DNA of 64,000 nt from AP-15 sp963814805 (GTDB taxonomy: Bacteria > Pseudomonadota > Alphaproteobacteria > ATCC43930 > CGMCC-115725), in assembly GCA_963814805.1 (NCBI GenBank), contig CAWFER010000015.1:186001-250000 (forward strand), read 5' to 3'. The position numbers were made by a program, and so were the translations under genes. Below the pieces are notes generated by a model that searched no databases, was not told where the DNA came from, and was given only the letters and a program-made list of their open reading frames with translations. Positions 51,243-60,295 of the stretch are shown here, one piece after another (within the stretch, counting starts at the first letter, position 1; the number at the start of each line of letters is the position of its first letter).

Positions 51243-51266
51243 AACAGCAATCTGCATGACATAAAA
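51234..51266 (+). promoter_or_regulatory. candidate Pho box upstream of pstS
   Basis: CCGTCATAAAA (51234-51244), CAGCAATCTGC and ATGACATAAAA (51256-51266) form three adjacent 11-base units, the PhoB repeat length. The first matches the CTGTCATAAAT-type unit at 9 of 11 positions and the third at eight or so; the middle one is weak. It overlaps the last codons of phoR and lies about 150 bases before pstS, where a PhoB-driven promoter would be expected. Confidence 0.45.
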
Positions 51267-51415
51267 ACTTGTTGTTGCGCAGTTAACAGAAGGCCGTTCG
51301 GGCTACGCCTCGATCGAGCAAATCTTGAACCTTGACCGACTGTCACAGACGGCGTGGTGACGATTTGGAACGCGGCGAGGCCCGAGCCAACCATCGACAG
51401 ACGAGGGGATTCCTA

Positions 51416-52486
51416 ATGGTTCCGAGGGCAACAAACCGGACCGGCGCGCGCATGCGGCGGCTGACGAGCGCTCGGTTATTGGCGGTGGGCCTACTCGCGG
51501 CGAGCCTCATGGCGGCGCCTGGGGCCTTCGCGGCCACCCAGATCGTGGGCGCCGGATCGACGTTCGACTATCCGTTCTTCTCAAAAGCCTTTTACGAATA
51601 CAGCCAACAACATCCTGACGTGTCCGTCAATTATCAGTCGATCGGCAGCGGCGGCGGCATCCAACAGTTCACCGCCCGAACCGTCGATTTCGGGGCCTCC
51701 GACGTACCAATGAATGCCAATGAACTGGCGCGCGCCAAAGGGACGGTGTTGCAGATCCCCATCACGCTCGGCGGCGAGGGGATCGCCTACAATCTGCCGG
51801 GGATCGGCAAGGGGCTGCATTTCACCCGCCAACTCGTTGCCGACATCTTTCTGGGCAATATAACCAAGTGGGACGATCCGGCGATCGAAAAGCTTAATCC
51901 TGGGACCAAGCTCCCCGCTGTGCCGATTACCGTCGTGCACCGGTCCGATGGTTCGGGGACTACTTATATCTTCACCGATTTCCTCAGCCACGTCTCGCCG
52001 GAGTGGAAGCAGAAAGTCGGCACCGGGAAGAGTGTTCAGTGGCCGGCGCCGAGCAGCATCGGCGGCAAGGGGAACGAGGGCGTAGCCGGTCTGGTCCGTC
52101 AGACCCCCGGCGCGATCGGCTATGTCGAACTGGCCTATCTGCTCGAAAACAACATGCCCTATGGATTGCTCGAAAACAAATCGGGCAAATATCTGTACCC
52201 GACGATCGGCACGGTGGCGGCCGCCGCGGCAACCAAGCCGAATGTCTCGTCCACCGATTTTTCGATCGTTGATGCGTCATGCGCCGAATGTTATCCGATC
52301 AGCGGCTACTCCTGGGTGCTCCTCTACCAGAAGCCGGAAGATCCAAAACGCGCGGCCCTCGTCAAGGAGATCATGTCCTGGCTGGTCACCGCAGGCCAAC
52401 CGATCGCCAAGACGGTCGATTACGTTCCGCTTCCGACCAATGTGCAGAAACAGGCCTTGCATATTCTCGGCGAGATCCAGGAATAA
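51416..52486 (+). CDS. pstS: PstS phosphate-binding periplasmic protein
   Basis: The intact 356-residue protein captures phosphate for the Pst transporter. A signal peptide spans about residues 1-39 (Ala-Pro-Gly-Ala-Phe-Ala before Ala-Thr-Gln). The mature part starts with Gly-Ala-Gly-Ser-Thr-Phe-Asp-Tyr-Pro, then Gly-Ser-Gly-Gly-Gly-Ile, Phe-Gly-Ala-Ser-Asp and His-Arg-Ser-Asp-Gly-Ser-Gly-Thr-Thr, the phosphate-contacting residues of PstS. It is the first transporter gene after phoR and has a candidate Pho box in front. A second Met at residue 13 is also a possible start. Confidence 0.95.
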   Translation: MVPRATNRTGARMRRLTSARLLAVGLLAASLMAAPGAFAATQIVGAGSTFDYPFFSKAFYEYSQQHPDVSVNYQSIGSGGGIQQFTARTVDFGASDVPMNANELARAKGTVLQIPITLGGEGIAYNLPGIGKGLHFTRQLVADIFLGNITKWDDPAIEKLNPGTKLPAVPITVVHRSDGSGTTYIFTDFLSHVSPEWKQKVGTGKSVQWPAPSSIGGKGNEGVAGLVRQTPGAIGYVELAYLLENNMPYGLLENKSGKYLYPTIGTVAAAAATKPNVSSTDFSIVDASCAECYPISGYSWVLLYQKPEDPKRAALVKEIMSWLVTAGQPIAKTVDYVPLPTNVQKQALHILGEIQE

Positions 52487-52536
52487 AGCCCGTTCGTCCG
52501 CGGCCCCCGATTGCCGGCGCCGGTTGGCGAGCGTCA

Positions 52537-53537
52537 ATGCTTGATGAGGCAGACTCCGTGACCGATCGGGTGCTCGCAGCAGGAGAGCCGCAATCCGCAA
52601 GTGGTGGTCCGACCCGGTCGATCCGCTGGCGCGATCGGCTCCTCTCGACGCTGTTCGCGGGCGGATTGCAGGGCTTCTGCCTTCTGTTCCTGATCGTCGT
52701 CGCGAGGGTTGGTCGCCGAATTGGTGTGGGGCGCGCGCCTATCTCTGCGAACCTTTGGGATCGGCTTCCTTGTGGGGCACCGAATGGAACCCGGTCACCA
52801 ACAATTCGGTGCTGCGCCCTTCATCTACGGCACGGTGGTCAGCTCGACGATCGCCCTCGGTTTGGCCGCCGGATCGGGGGTGCATGGCCGGGCGTGTTTC
52901 TGGCGGAATTCGCCCGCGCCGGAAACTGGGGATCGCGCTCGGCATGCTGATCGAACTGCTCGCGGCCGTGCCCAGCATCGTCTATGGGCTGTGGGGGCTG
53001 TTCGTCCTGGCGCCGATCGTCAGCGACTGGATCGGTCCGGCGCTTCAGGCGGCGTTCGGCTTTCTGCCGATTTTTCAGGGCACGATTTATGGCGTCAACA
53101 TGCTGACCGCGGCGCTGATCCTGACCCTGATGATCATACCGACAATCACCGCGATCACCCGCGACCTGATCGCGGCGATGCCGATGAGATATCGCGAATC
53201 GGCGCTGGCGTCTTGGGGCGACGCCATGGGAGGTGGTTTCCAACGTCAGTCCTGCCCTTCGCCCGCAGGGGGATCTTCGGCGCCTGCATGCTCGCCTATG
53301 GGCGCGCGCTGGGCGAAACCATCGCCACGACGATGGTGATCGGCAACCGACCTGTCATCGCCGCCTCGTTATTTGCGCCGGGCTACACGGTTGCGAGCGT
53401 CATCGCCAATGAATTCACCGAGGCGACGACCAATTTATACTTGAGCGCGCTGATCGAACTCGGACTGATACTCCTTGTCGTCAGCCTGATCGTCATCGGC
53501 GGCGGGCCGGCTCATGCTCCGTCTTTTTATCCGGTAA
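52537..53537 (+). CDS. pstC: PstC phosphate ABC transporter permease (many frameshifts)
   Basis: PstC is one of two membrane subunits of the phosphate importer. The start at 52537 gives a short cytoplasmic segment and the first helix. The rest is recovered in order from three frames: Leu-Val-Trp-Gly-Ala-Arg-Leu, Leu-Trp-Gly-Thr-Glu-Trp-Asn-Pro, Pro-Phe-Ile-Tyr-Gly-Thr-Val-Val-Ser-Ser, Val-Pro-Ser-Ile-Val-Tyr-Gly-Leu-Trp-Gly, Arg-Tyr-Arg-Glu-Ser-Ala-Leu-Ala, and Ala-Tyr-Gly-Arg-Ala-Leu-Gly-Glu-Thr-Ile-Ala (the EAA-type loop). At least six breaks occur between 52707 and 53510, including one deletion in an AATTC run near 52813. The end at the TAA 53535-53537 follows the corrected frame. It is the most broken gene in the window. 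Confidence 0.82.
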
Positions 53538-53555
53538 ACGGCAAAGAGCGGCATC

Positions 53556-54427
53556 ATGATCGGTGTTTCGATACCGGCAAGGCGGCGCCTAAGAAGCATC
53601 CTTTGGGCCGGGAGCTGCGCGGTTCTGCGCGACCGGCGTAGCGCTCGTTCTTCTGCTGATCATGGGCTATATCGTCCGCGAGGGCCTTGAGCGCGCTGTC
53701 GCTGTCCTTCCTTACCCAGTTGCCGCACCCGATCGGCGTGGCGGGCGGCGGCGTCGCCAACGGGATCGTCGGCACCCTGATCATCGTCGGCATCGCCGCC
53801 TTGATGGCGTTTCCGGTCGGGATCTTCGTCGGCATCTACCTTGGGGTTTACAGTCATCGCCGGATGGCGAAATCGCTGAGCTTTGTCGCCGACGTGCTGG
53901 CGGGGGTGCCGAGCATCGCCATCGGCATCTATGCCTACACCGTGCTGGTCGAGCCGTTCCACCATTTCTCGGCGGTTTCGGCGTCATTTGCTTTTGCGAT
54001 CTTGATGGCGCCCCTCGTGATCCGCACCACCGAGGCTTCTCTTGCGGTCGTCCCGCGGGAACTGCGCGAGGCGGCGACTGCGCTCGGCGCCGTTGAATAC
54101 CGGGTGGCGACCAAGGTTCTGCTCGTCGCCGCGCGGCCCGGCATCGTCACCGGGCTGCTGTTGGCCGTGGCGAGGGTTACCGGCGAGACCGCGCCGCTAC
54201 TCTTCACCGCCTTCGGTAGCCAGTTCTGGGAAGTTAATCCTACTCAGCCGATGGCCGAGCTGTCGCTGCAGATATTTACTTATGCGATTTCTCCCTACCA
54301 CGACTGGCACGAACAGGCATGGGGAGGCGCGCTGATCCTCATCGTCACCGTGTTCCTGCTCAGCGTTTGCGCGCGGCTGGCGTTCATGTGGCGGGGAAGC
54401 GGCGCCGGACCAGGGGGCCCCGATTGA
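53556..54427 (+). CDS. pstA: PstA phosphate ABC transporter permease (two frameshifts)
   Basis: PstA is the second membrane subunit. From about residue 50 the frame is continuous: Val-Ala-Asn-Gly-Ile-Val-Gly-Thr-Leu, Val-Pro-Ser-Ile-Ala-Ile-Gly-Ile-Tyr, then the EAA loop Leu-Arg-Glu-Ala-Ala-Thr-Ala-Leu-Gly-Ala and Arg-Val-Thr-Gly-Glu-Thr-Ala-Pro-Leu-Leu. The N-terminal helix (Leu-Leu-Leu-Ile-Met-Gly-Tyr-Ile-Val) and the preceding basic segment lie in other frames, broken near 53632 and 53695. The ATG at 53556 follows the pstC stop by 18 bases. Confidence 0.87.
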
Positions 54428-54497
54428 GGCGACGCGCAGATGCCCCAGCGCTCAAGAGCAAACCCGATTATCTGGCGGATAACATCGGCTGCCCCGA

Positions 54498-54530
54498 TTG
54501 TCATCCAAGCGCCATCAAACCGTCATACGA
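54498..54530 (+). promoter_or_regulatory. candidate Pho box upstream of pstB
   Basis: Three consecutive 11-base units read TTGTCATCCAA, GCGCCATCAAA and CCGTCATACGA. All share the (C/T)xxCAT core at the same position, the spacing PhoB needs. They lie about 110 bases before pstB in the long pstA-pstB gap, suggesting a second PhoB-controlled start for pstB-phoU-phoB. Confidence 0.5.
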
Positions 54531-54639
54531 TCGAATTGCCGGACTTCTAAAAGGAGCACGGCGATCGCTTTGTTGGCCTGCGGAGATGTTTCAGCAGATG
54601 CCCCTGTCCTCGGTGAGATCCTTCCCGATCGAGCGCGAA

Positions 54640-55445
54640 ATGCCGTCGCAGTCCGCGCAGGCGCCGCGGCCGGCTTCTGCGGTGGCCTCCCCGATAAAGG
54701 CGCAGATCCGCAATGTCGGCTTTCATTATGGAAAGCTCCAAGCGTCTGCGGAACATCACCCTGCCGCTTCACGACCGGCGGGTGACCGCCTTCATCGGCC
54801 CCTCGGGGTGCGGTAAGTCGACCCTGCTGCGGGTGCTCAACCGAATCTACGAGCTTTATCCCGGGCATCGCGCCAGCGGCGAAGTTCTGGTCGACGGCGA
54901 GAACATTCTGGCCTCCGGGATCGACCTCAATCTGCTGCGCGCCAGGATCGGCATGGTCTTTCAAAAGCCGACGCCGTTTCCGATGTCGATCTACGACAAC
55001 ATCGCCTTTGGCATCCGGCTCTACGAGAGGCTGCCGAAGTCGGAACTCGCCGACCGGGTCGAATCGGCGCTGCAGCGCGCGGCGCTTGTGGGGCGAGGTC
55101 AAGGACAAGCTGAAGCAGAGCGGCCTCAGCCTGTCTGGCGGCCAGCAGCAGCGGCTGTGCATCGCTCGGGCGATCGCGGTCGAGCCCGAGATCCTGCTGC
55201 TCGACGAGCCCGCCTCGGCGCTCGACCCGATCTCGACCCAGCGCATCGAAGAGCTGATCACCGAGCTGAAATCCGACTATTGCATCGCGATCGTCACCCA
55301 CAACATGCAGCAGGCGGCGCGCAGCTCGGACTACACCGCCTTCATGTATCTGGGCGAACTGGTCGAGTTCGACGAGACCGAGCGCATCTTCACCCACCCG
55401 AAAGAGCGTCGCACCGAAGATTACATCACCGGCCGTTTCGGCTGA
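54640..55445 (+). CDS. pstB: PstB phosphate ABC transporter ATP-binding protein (two frameshifts)
   Basis: PstB hydrolyses ATP to drive phosphate import. Walker A is Gly-Pro-Ser-Gly-Cys-Gly-Lys-Ser-Thr, the Q-loop region reads Gly-Met-Val-Phe-Gln-Lys-Pro-Thr-Pro-Phe-Pro, the signature is Leu-Ser-Gly-Gly-Gln-Gln-Gln-Arg, and Walker B is Ile-Leu-Leu-Leu-Asp-Glu-Pro-Ala-Ser-Ala-Leu-Asp-Pro. The N-terminal strand (Ile-Arg-Asn-Val-Gly-Phe-His-Tyr-Gly) is in a different frame from Walker A, and a second shift near 55092 precedes the signature. The ATG at 54640 begins a short variable lead. A long open frame links the middle of pstB to phoU out of register and is an artefact. Confidence 0.88.
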
Positions 55446-55465
55446 ACGGGCAAGGGGTCTTGCCG

Positions 55466-56188
55466 ATGTCCTCCGAGCACATCATCAAGAGCTACGACGA
55501 GGAGCTGCGCCGGCTCAACAACACGATTACCGAGATGGGCGGACTCGCCGAGAGCCAGCTCGCCGCGGCGATCGAGGCGGTGGTCGAGCGCGACAGCGAT
55601 CTCGCCGCCAGCGTCGTCGAGGGCGACGCCAAGGTCGACCAGCTGCAGCGCGATCTCGACAATCTGGCGCTGCGCCTCCTGGCGTTGCGCCAGCCGATGG
55701 CGCGCGATCTGCGCGAGATTTTCGCCGCGCTGAAGATCGCCAGCGATCTCGAGCGCATGTGCGACTATGCGGCCAACGTCGCCAAGCGCGCGATCGCGTT
55801 GAACCAGGCGCCGCCGGTGCAGCCGGTCTACGCGCTGCCGCGCATGGCGCGCCTGGCTGAGCGTCTGGTCAAGGACGTCATCGACGCCTATGTCGCCCGC
55901 GACGCCGACAAGGCCTATGCGGTGTGGATGCGCGACGAAGAGCTCGACGAGATGTATGCGAGCCTGTTTCGCGAGCTGTTGACCTACATGATGGAGGACC
56001 CGCGCAACATCAGCGCCTCGACCCATCTGCTGTTCATGGCCAAGAACATCGAGCGGATCGGCGACCACGCCACCAACATCGCCGAGGATCTATACTACCT
56101 GGTGCACGGGACGCCGCTGGCCCAGAAGCGGCCGAAGGGTGACAATTCGAGCATCGAAGTGATCAGGCCCGGGCGGGCGCAACCGTGA
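55466..56188 (+). CDS. phoU: PhoU phosphate-signalling protein
   Basis: The intact 240-residue all-helical protein damps PhoR when phosphate is plentiful, through the Pst transporter. Its two PhoU repeats each carry the metal-binding Glu/Asp-x-x-x-Asp pattern: Asp-Leu-Glu-Arg-Met-Cys-Asp-Tyr-Ala in the first and Asn-Ile-Glu-Arg-Ile-Gly-Asp-His-Ala-Thr-Asn in the second. The ATG at 55466 (Met-Ser-Ser-Glu-His) is 20 bases after pstB. Its stop overlaps the GTG of phoB (GTGA). Confidence 0.94.
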   Translation: MSSEHIIKSYDEELRRLNNTITEMGGLAESQLAAAIEAVVERDSDLAASVVEGDAKVDQLQRDLDNLALRLLALRQPMARDLREIFAALKIASDLERMCDYAANVAKRAIALNQAPPVQPVYALPRMARLAERLVKDVIDAYVARDADKAYAVWMRDEELDEMYASLFRELLTYMMEDPRNISASTHLLFMAKNIERIGDHATNIAEDLYYLVHGTPLAQKRPKGDNSSIEVIRPGRAQP

Positions 56189-56880
56189 TCAAGCCGCTGG
56201 TGCTGATCGTCGAGGACGAGGCGCCGCTCGTCACCCTGTTGCGCTACAATCTTGAAAAGGAGGGGTTCGAGGTCGGCGAGGCCGGCGACGGCGAGGAGGC
56301 GCTGACCCGGATCGCCGAGCGCAAGCCCGATATCGTGTTGCTCGACTGGATGCTGCCGCTGGTCTCGGGCATCGAGGTGTGCCGCCAGATCCGGCGCTCG
56401 CCACAGACCCGCACCCTGCCGGTGATCATGCTGACCGCCCGCGGCGAGGAGGCCGATCGGGTGCGCGGGCTCGATAGCGGCGCCGACGACTACATCGCCA
56501 AGCCGTTCAGCCTGCGCGAGTTGACCGCTCGCTTGCGCGCGGTGATCCGGCGGGCCCAGCCCGACACTGCGGCCGAAATCCTGCAGTTCGACGAGGTGGC
56601 GATGGACCTCGCTGCGCACCGGGTGTCGCGGGCCGGCAAGCCGATCCATCTCGGACCGACCGAATTCCGCCTGTTGCGGCATCTGATGCGTCACCCGGGC
56701 CGGGTGTTTTCGCGCGAGCAACTGTTGGACGCGGTCTGGGGTCACGACGTCTATGTCGAAGTGCGCACCGTCGACGTGCACATCCGGCGCCTGCGCAAGG
56801 CGCTGAACGGCGAGGACGATTTCGACATCGTGCGCACCGTGCGCTCGGCCGGCTACGCGCTCGACCGCGCCCGCGATTAG
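56185..56880 (+). CDS. phoB: PhoB phosphate regulon response regulator
   Basis: The intact 231-residue OmpR-type regulator binds Pho boxes after phosphorylation by PhoR. The receiver domain has Glu-Asp-Glu near residue 10, the phosphorylated Asp54 (Leu-Leu-Asp-Trp-Met-Leu-Pro) and Lys-Pro-Phe near 105. The winged-helix domain follows with Leu-Gly-Pro-Thr-Glu-Phe-Arg-Leu-Leu, and Thr-Val-Asp-Val-His-Ile-Arg-Arg-Leu-Arg-Lys as the recognition helix. It starts at a GTG overlapping the phoU stop, so it is translated with phoU as the last gene of the operon. Confidence 0.95.
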   Translation: MIKPLVLIVEDEAPLVTLLRYNLEKEGFEVGEAGDGEEALTRIAERKPDIVLLDWMLPLVSGIEVCRQIRRSPQTRTLPVIMLTARGEEADRVRGLDSGADDYIAKPFSLRELTARLRAVIRRAQPDTAAEILQFDEVAMDLAAHRVSRAGKPIHLGPTEFRLLRHLMRHPGRVFSREQLLDAVWGHDVYVEVRTVDVHIRRLRKALNGEDDFDIVRTVRSAGYALDRARD

Positions 56881-56935
56881 GCTCGCGTCGGCCCAACGAG
56901 CCGGCGTTGGGCGGCGCGAAAGCCTCCGCGCTGCC

Positions 56936-57982
56936 TCAACTGGAGAGGCGCCAGCGCAATGTTTCGCCGCCGCGAAACGGGACCACGGCGGTGTCGCCGG
57001 CGCCGATCTGTTGTGGCACGGCGAGCGGCTCGCGTTTCAACGTCACCCGCTTCTGATTGACCGGGAGGCGGTAGAACTTCGCGCCGTTCAGCGAAGCAAA
57101 CGCCTCCAGCCGGTCGAGCGCCGCTTCCTCTTCAAAAATTTCGGCATAGATTTCGAGCGCGCACACCGCGGTAAAGATGCCGGCGCAGCCGCACGCCGTC
57201 TCCTTGGCGGCAACCGCATGCGGGGCGCTGTCGGTGCCGAGGAAAAAGTGCGGGTCGCCCGATACCGCGGCCCGACGCAGGGCGAGGCGATGCTTTTCGC
57301 GCTTGGCGATCGGCAGGCAATAAAGATGCGGGCGCAAGCCGCCGACAAAGAGGGCGTTGCGGCTGATTACGAGATGATGCGCGGTGATCGTCGCCGCTAG
57401 GTTCGGGCCGCCCTCGGCGACGTATTGCGCCGCCTCCTCGGTGGTGATGTGTTCGAGGACGACGGGTAATTCGGGCAGCCGACGGCGCAGCGGGTCCAGC
57501 ATCCGCTCGATAAACACCGCCTCGCGGTCGAACACGTCGATATCGGGTTCGGTGACCTCGCCATGGACCAGGAGCGGCATGCCGAGCCCCGTCATATGCT
57601 CGAGCACCGGCATGACCCGGTCGAGATCGGTGACGCCAAGGGCGGAATTGGTCGTCGCATGCGCCGGGTAGAGTTTGACCGCGGCGAAGACGCCCTCTCC
57701 GAAACCGCGGGCGATTTCTTGCGGGTCACTTGCCTCGGTTAGATAGCAGGTCATCAGCGGGGTGAAGGCGAGATCCGCCGGCAGCGCCGCCAGGATGCGT
57801 TGGCGATAGGCGCGCGCCGCCGCGACATCGGTCACCGGCGGCGCCAGATTCGGCATCACGATGGCGCGGGCGAACTGCCGTGCGGTCAACGGGAGCACCG
57901 CGGCCAGCATCGGACCATCGCGCAGATGGACGTGCCAATCGTCCGGGCGGCGCAAGCTGATCGCGTCCATTCTCTCCGCCAT
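56936..57982 (-). CDS. pyrC: dihydroorotase (PyrC, class II)
   Basis: PyrC closes carbamoyl aspartate to dihydroorotate in pyrimidine synthesis. The 348-residue frame is intact. Zinc ligands are His17 and His19 (Asp-Trp-His-Val-His-Leu-Arg), the carboxylated Lys103 (Ala-Val-Lys-Leu-Tyr-Pro), and later His residues in Leu-Val-His-Gly-Glu-Val and Val-Leu-Glu-His-Ile-Thr-Thr. The catalytic Asp is in Leu-Gly-Thr-Asp-Ser-Ala-Pro-His. This is the E. coli PyrC type. It converges with phoB. Confidence 0.95.
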   Translation of the reverse strand: MAERMDAISLRRPDDWHVHLRDGPMLAAVLPLTARQFARAIVMPNLAPPVTDVAAARAYRQRILAALPADLAFTPLMTCYLTEASDPQEIARGFGEGVFAAVKLYPAHATTNSALGVTDLDRVMPVLEHMTGLGMPLLVHGEVTEPDIDVFDREAVFIERMLDPLRRRLPELPVVLEHITTEEAAQYVAEGGPNLAATITAHHLVISRNALFVGGLRPHLYCLPIAKREKHRLALRRAAVSGDPHFFLGTDSAPHAVAAKETACGCAGIFTAVCALEIYAEIFEEEAALDRLEAFASLNGAKFYRLPVNQKRVTLKREPLAVPQQIGAGDTAVVPFRGGETLRWRLSS

Positions 57983-58077
57983 TTCTTAACCCATATCAGC
58001 ATAGATCAGGCGGGGGCGGGCAGCTACGGCGGTCCGGCGCCGCACGCGGTCGGAACATTCGGGAGAGGTCGCGTGAT

Positions 58078-59247
58078 ATGAGCGGATGCATCGTCGGCTG
58101 GGCGCACAGCAAATTCGGCAAGCACGAGGGCAAGGACATCGAGCAGCTGATCGTTGAGGTGACCAATGCGGCGCTCGCCGACGCCGGGGTCGCCGCGGCC
58201 GATATCGACACCGTCTATCTCGGCACGATGAATGGCGGCTTTGTCCGCCAGGAGTTTCCGGCGTCGCTGGTGTTTCAGGCCGACGCCGGCTTTCGCTTCA
58301 AGCCCGCGACCCGGGTCGAGGACGCCTGCGCCACCGGGTCGGCGGCGATCCATCAGGGGCTGAACGCAATCGCCGCGGGCAAGGCGCGCCTGGCGCTGGT
58401 GGTCGGGGTCGAGAAGATGAGCGAGGTCTCGGGCGTCGAGGTCGGCGACATCCTGTTGGGCGCCAGCTACCGCAAGGAGGAGGACGCGACCCCTGGCGGC
58501 TTTGCCGGCATCTTCGGCCAGATCGCGCAGACCTATTTCCAGCGCTACGGCGACCAGTCCGACGCCTTGGCGCGGATCGCCGCCAAAAACCACAAGAACG
58601 GCGTCGCCAACCCGCTGGCCCAGATGCAGAAAGATCTCGGCTATGAATTCTGCCGCACCGTGTCCGACAAGAACCCGATCGTCGCCGGGCCGCTGAAGCG
58701 CACCGACTGCTCGCTGGTGTCCGACGGCGCCGCGGCCGTCGTGCTCGCCGACACCGCGACCGCGCTGAGCCTGAGGAAGGCGGTGATTTTCCGCGCCGCC
58801 GAGCAGGTCAACGACTTTCTGCCGATGAGCCGGCGCGACGTGATCGCCTTCGACGGGCCGGCGCTGGCCTGGAAACGGGCGTTGGCGGCGGCGCGCCTCA
58901 GCCTCGACGATCTCGATTTGGTCGAGACCCATGACTGCTTCACGATCGCCGAATTGATCGAGTACGAGGCGATGGGGTTGACCCCCCGGGGCGAGGGCGC
59001 GCGCGCGATCCTCGAAGGCTGGACCGAAAAGAGCGGGCGGCTGCCGGTCAACCCGTCGGGCGGGCTCAAATCGAAAGGGCACCCGATCGGCGCCACCGGG
59101 GTGTCGATGCACGTGCTGGCGGCGATGCAGGTGACCGGCAGCGCCGGCGGCATCCAGGTGCCGGGTGCGGCGCTCGCCGGGGTGATGAACATGGGCGGCG
59201 CCGCGGTTGCCAATTTCGTCAGCATCCTCGAACCGCTGCGGGCTTGA
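58078..59247 (+). CDS. thiolase-family acetyl-CoA acetyltransferase (SCP-x-like group)
   Basis: An intact 389-residue thiolase fold. The nucleophilic Cys is Cys84 in Val-Glu-Asp-Ala-Cys-Ala-Thr-Gly-Ser. The C-terminal active-site segments are Glu-Thr-His-Asp-Cys-Phe-Thr-Ile-Ala-Glu and Gly-Gly-Leu-Lys-Ser-Lys-Gly-His-Pro-Ile-Gly-Ala-Thr-Gly. The order and the Glu-Thr-His-Asp-Cys-Phe motif point to the SCP-x/archaeal-type thiolases rather than FadA; some of these act in unusual CoA ester breakdown. It is followed by a YhdH-like reductase, consistent with a short acyl-CoA route. Confidence 0.88.
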   Translation: MSGCIVGWAHSKFGKHEGKDIEQLIVEVTNAALADAGVAAADIDTVYLGTMNGGFVRQEFPASLVFQADAGFRFKPATRVEDACATGSAAIHQGLNAIAAGKARLALVVGVEKMSEVSGVEVGDILLGASYRKEEDATPGGFAGIFGQIAQTYFQRYGDQSDALARIAAKNHKNGVANPLAQMQKDLGYEFCRTVSDKNPIVAGPLKRTDCSLVSDGAAAVVLADTATALSLRKAVIFRAAEQVNDFLPMSRRDVIAFDGPALAWKRALAAARLSLDDLDLVETHDCFTIAELIEYEAMGLTPRGEGARAILEGWTEKSGRLPVNPSGGLKSKGHPIGATGVSMHVLAAMQVTGSAGGIQVPGAALAGVMNMGGAAVANFVSILEPLRA

Positions 59248-59282
59248 GGGCGCCACGTCACGGCGCGCTAGCAGGAGGCATC

Positions 59283-60293
59283 ATGGCGAATTTTCGGGCT
59301 CTGATGCTGCGTGAGGAGGGCGGCAAGCCCGTGTCGCGCATCGAGGTGGTCGACGAACAGCGGTTGCCGGCAGGCGAGGTCACTGTTGCGGTCGAATATT
59401 CGACCCTCAATTACAAGGACGCGATGGTGCTGCAGGGGTTGGGCCGGCTGGTGCGGAGCTATCCGCACATTCCCGGCATCGATTTCGCCGGCACTGTCGA
59501 GCGCTCGGATGCGCCCGAGTTCCAACCCGGCGACCCGGTCGTCCTTACCGGCTGGCGGGTCGGAGAGGTGCAATGGGGCGGCTACGCCGAACGGGCGCGC
59601 GTGAAGGCCGCCTGGCTGGTTCGCCGGCCAGAGGGGCTGGGCGCGGCCCAGGCGATGGCGATCGGCACCGCCGGGCTAACCGCGATGTTGGCGCTGATGG
59701 CGCTGGAGCGGCACGGGCTGCGCCCCGGCGACGGCGAGGTCCTGATCACTGGTGCGGCGGGCGGCGTCGGCAGCGTCGCGGTGGCGCTGCTCTCGGCGCT
59801 CGGTCATCGGGTCGTGGCCGCGACCGGCCGGCCCGAGCAGCGCGAGTACCTGAGTGGCCTCGGCGCCGCCGACCTGGTCGAGCGCGCCACCCTCGCCGGC
59901 ACGCCGGTGCGGCCGCTCGACAGCGAGCGCTGGGCCGGCGCCATCGACGCTGTCGGCGGCGGCACCCTGGCGACGATCCTGACCCAGCTCAAATACCGCG
60001 CCAGCGTCGCCGCCTGCGGCCTCGCCGGCGGCAGCGCGCTGCCGGCCACGGTGATCCCGTTTCTGCTGCGCGGGGTCAATCTGCTGGGAATTGATTCGGT
60101 CATGTGCCCGCGCGAGGAGCGCATCGAAGCATGGCGGCGACTGGCGCGCGATTTGCCGCGCGAACGCCTCGACCGGCTCACGCAAACCGTGCCGCTCTCC
60201 GCCTTGCCGGAACTCGCGCCGCGGCTGCTGAAGGGAGAGGTGCGCGGCCGCACGATAGTCGACCTCAGAGCGCACAGCGGGGGGGAATTTTGA
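59283..60293 (+). CDS. YhdH/acrylyl-CoA reductase-like NADPH oxidoreductase (MDR family)
   Basis: An intact 336-residue medium-chain reductase without zinc-binding cysteines. Ser-Thr-Leu-Asn-Tyr-Lys-Asp-Ala-Met near residue 40 and Pro-Gly-Ile-Asp-Phe-Ala-Gly-Thr-Val are YhdH signatures. The nucleotide motif is Gly-Ala-Ala-Gly-Gly-Val-Gly-Ser-Val-Ala. Relatives reduce acrylyl-CoA or other enoyl compounds. The start is the ATG at 59283, after an AGGAGG three bases further upstream than usual; the frame opens earlier at 59244. It follows the thiolase by 35 bases and the small HTH gene starts three bases after its stop. Confidence 0.88.
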   Translation: MANFRALMLREEGGKPVSRIEVVDEQRLPAGEVTVAVEYSTLNYKDAMVLQGLGRLVRSYPHIPGIDFAGTVERSDAPEFQPGDPVVLTGWRVGEVQWGGYAERARVKAAWLVRRPEGLGAAQAMAIGTAGLTAMLALMALERHGLRPGDGEVLITGAAGGVGSVAVALLSALGHRVVAATGRPEQREYLSGLGAADLVERATLAGTPVRPLDSERWAGAIDAVGGGTLATILTQLKYRASVAACGLAGGSALPATVIPFLLRGVNLLGIDSVMCPREERIEAWRRLARDLPRERLDRLTQTVPLSALPELAPRLLKGEVRGRTIVDLRAHSGGEF

Positions 60294-60295
60294 AC

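Noticed and set aside
54713..56188. An apparent PstB-PhoU fusion protein of 491 residues
   Set aside because: The frame leaves the PstB sequence after the 55092 shift and is out of register until phoU. Both genes have separate normal ends, so the fusion is an artefact.
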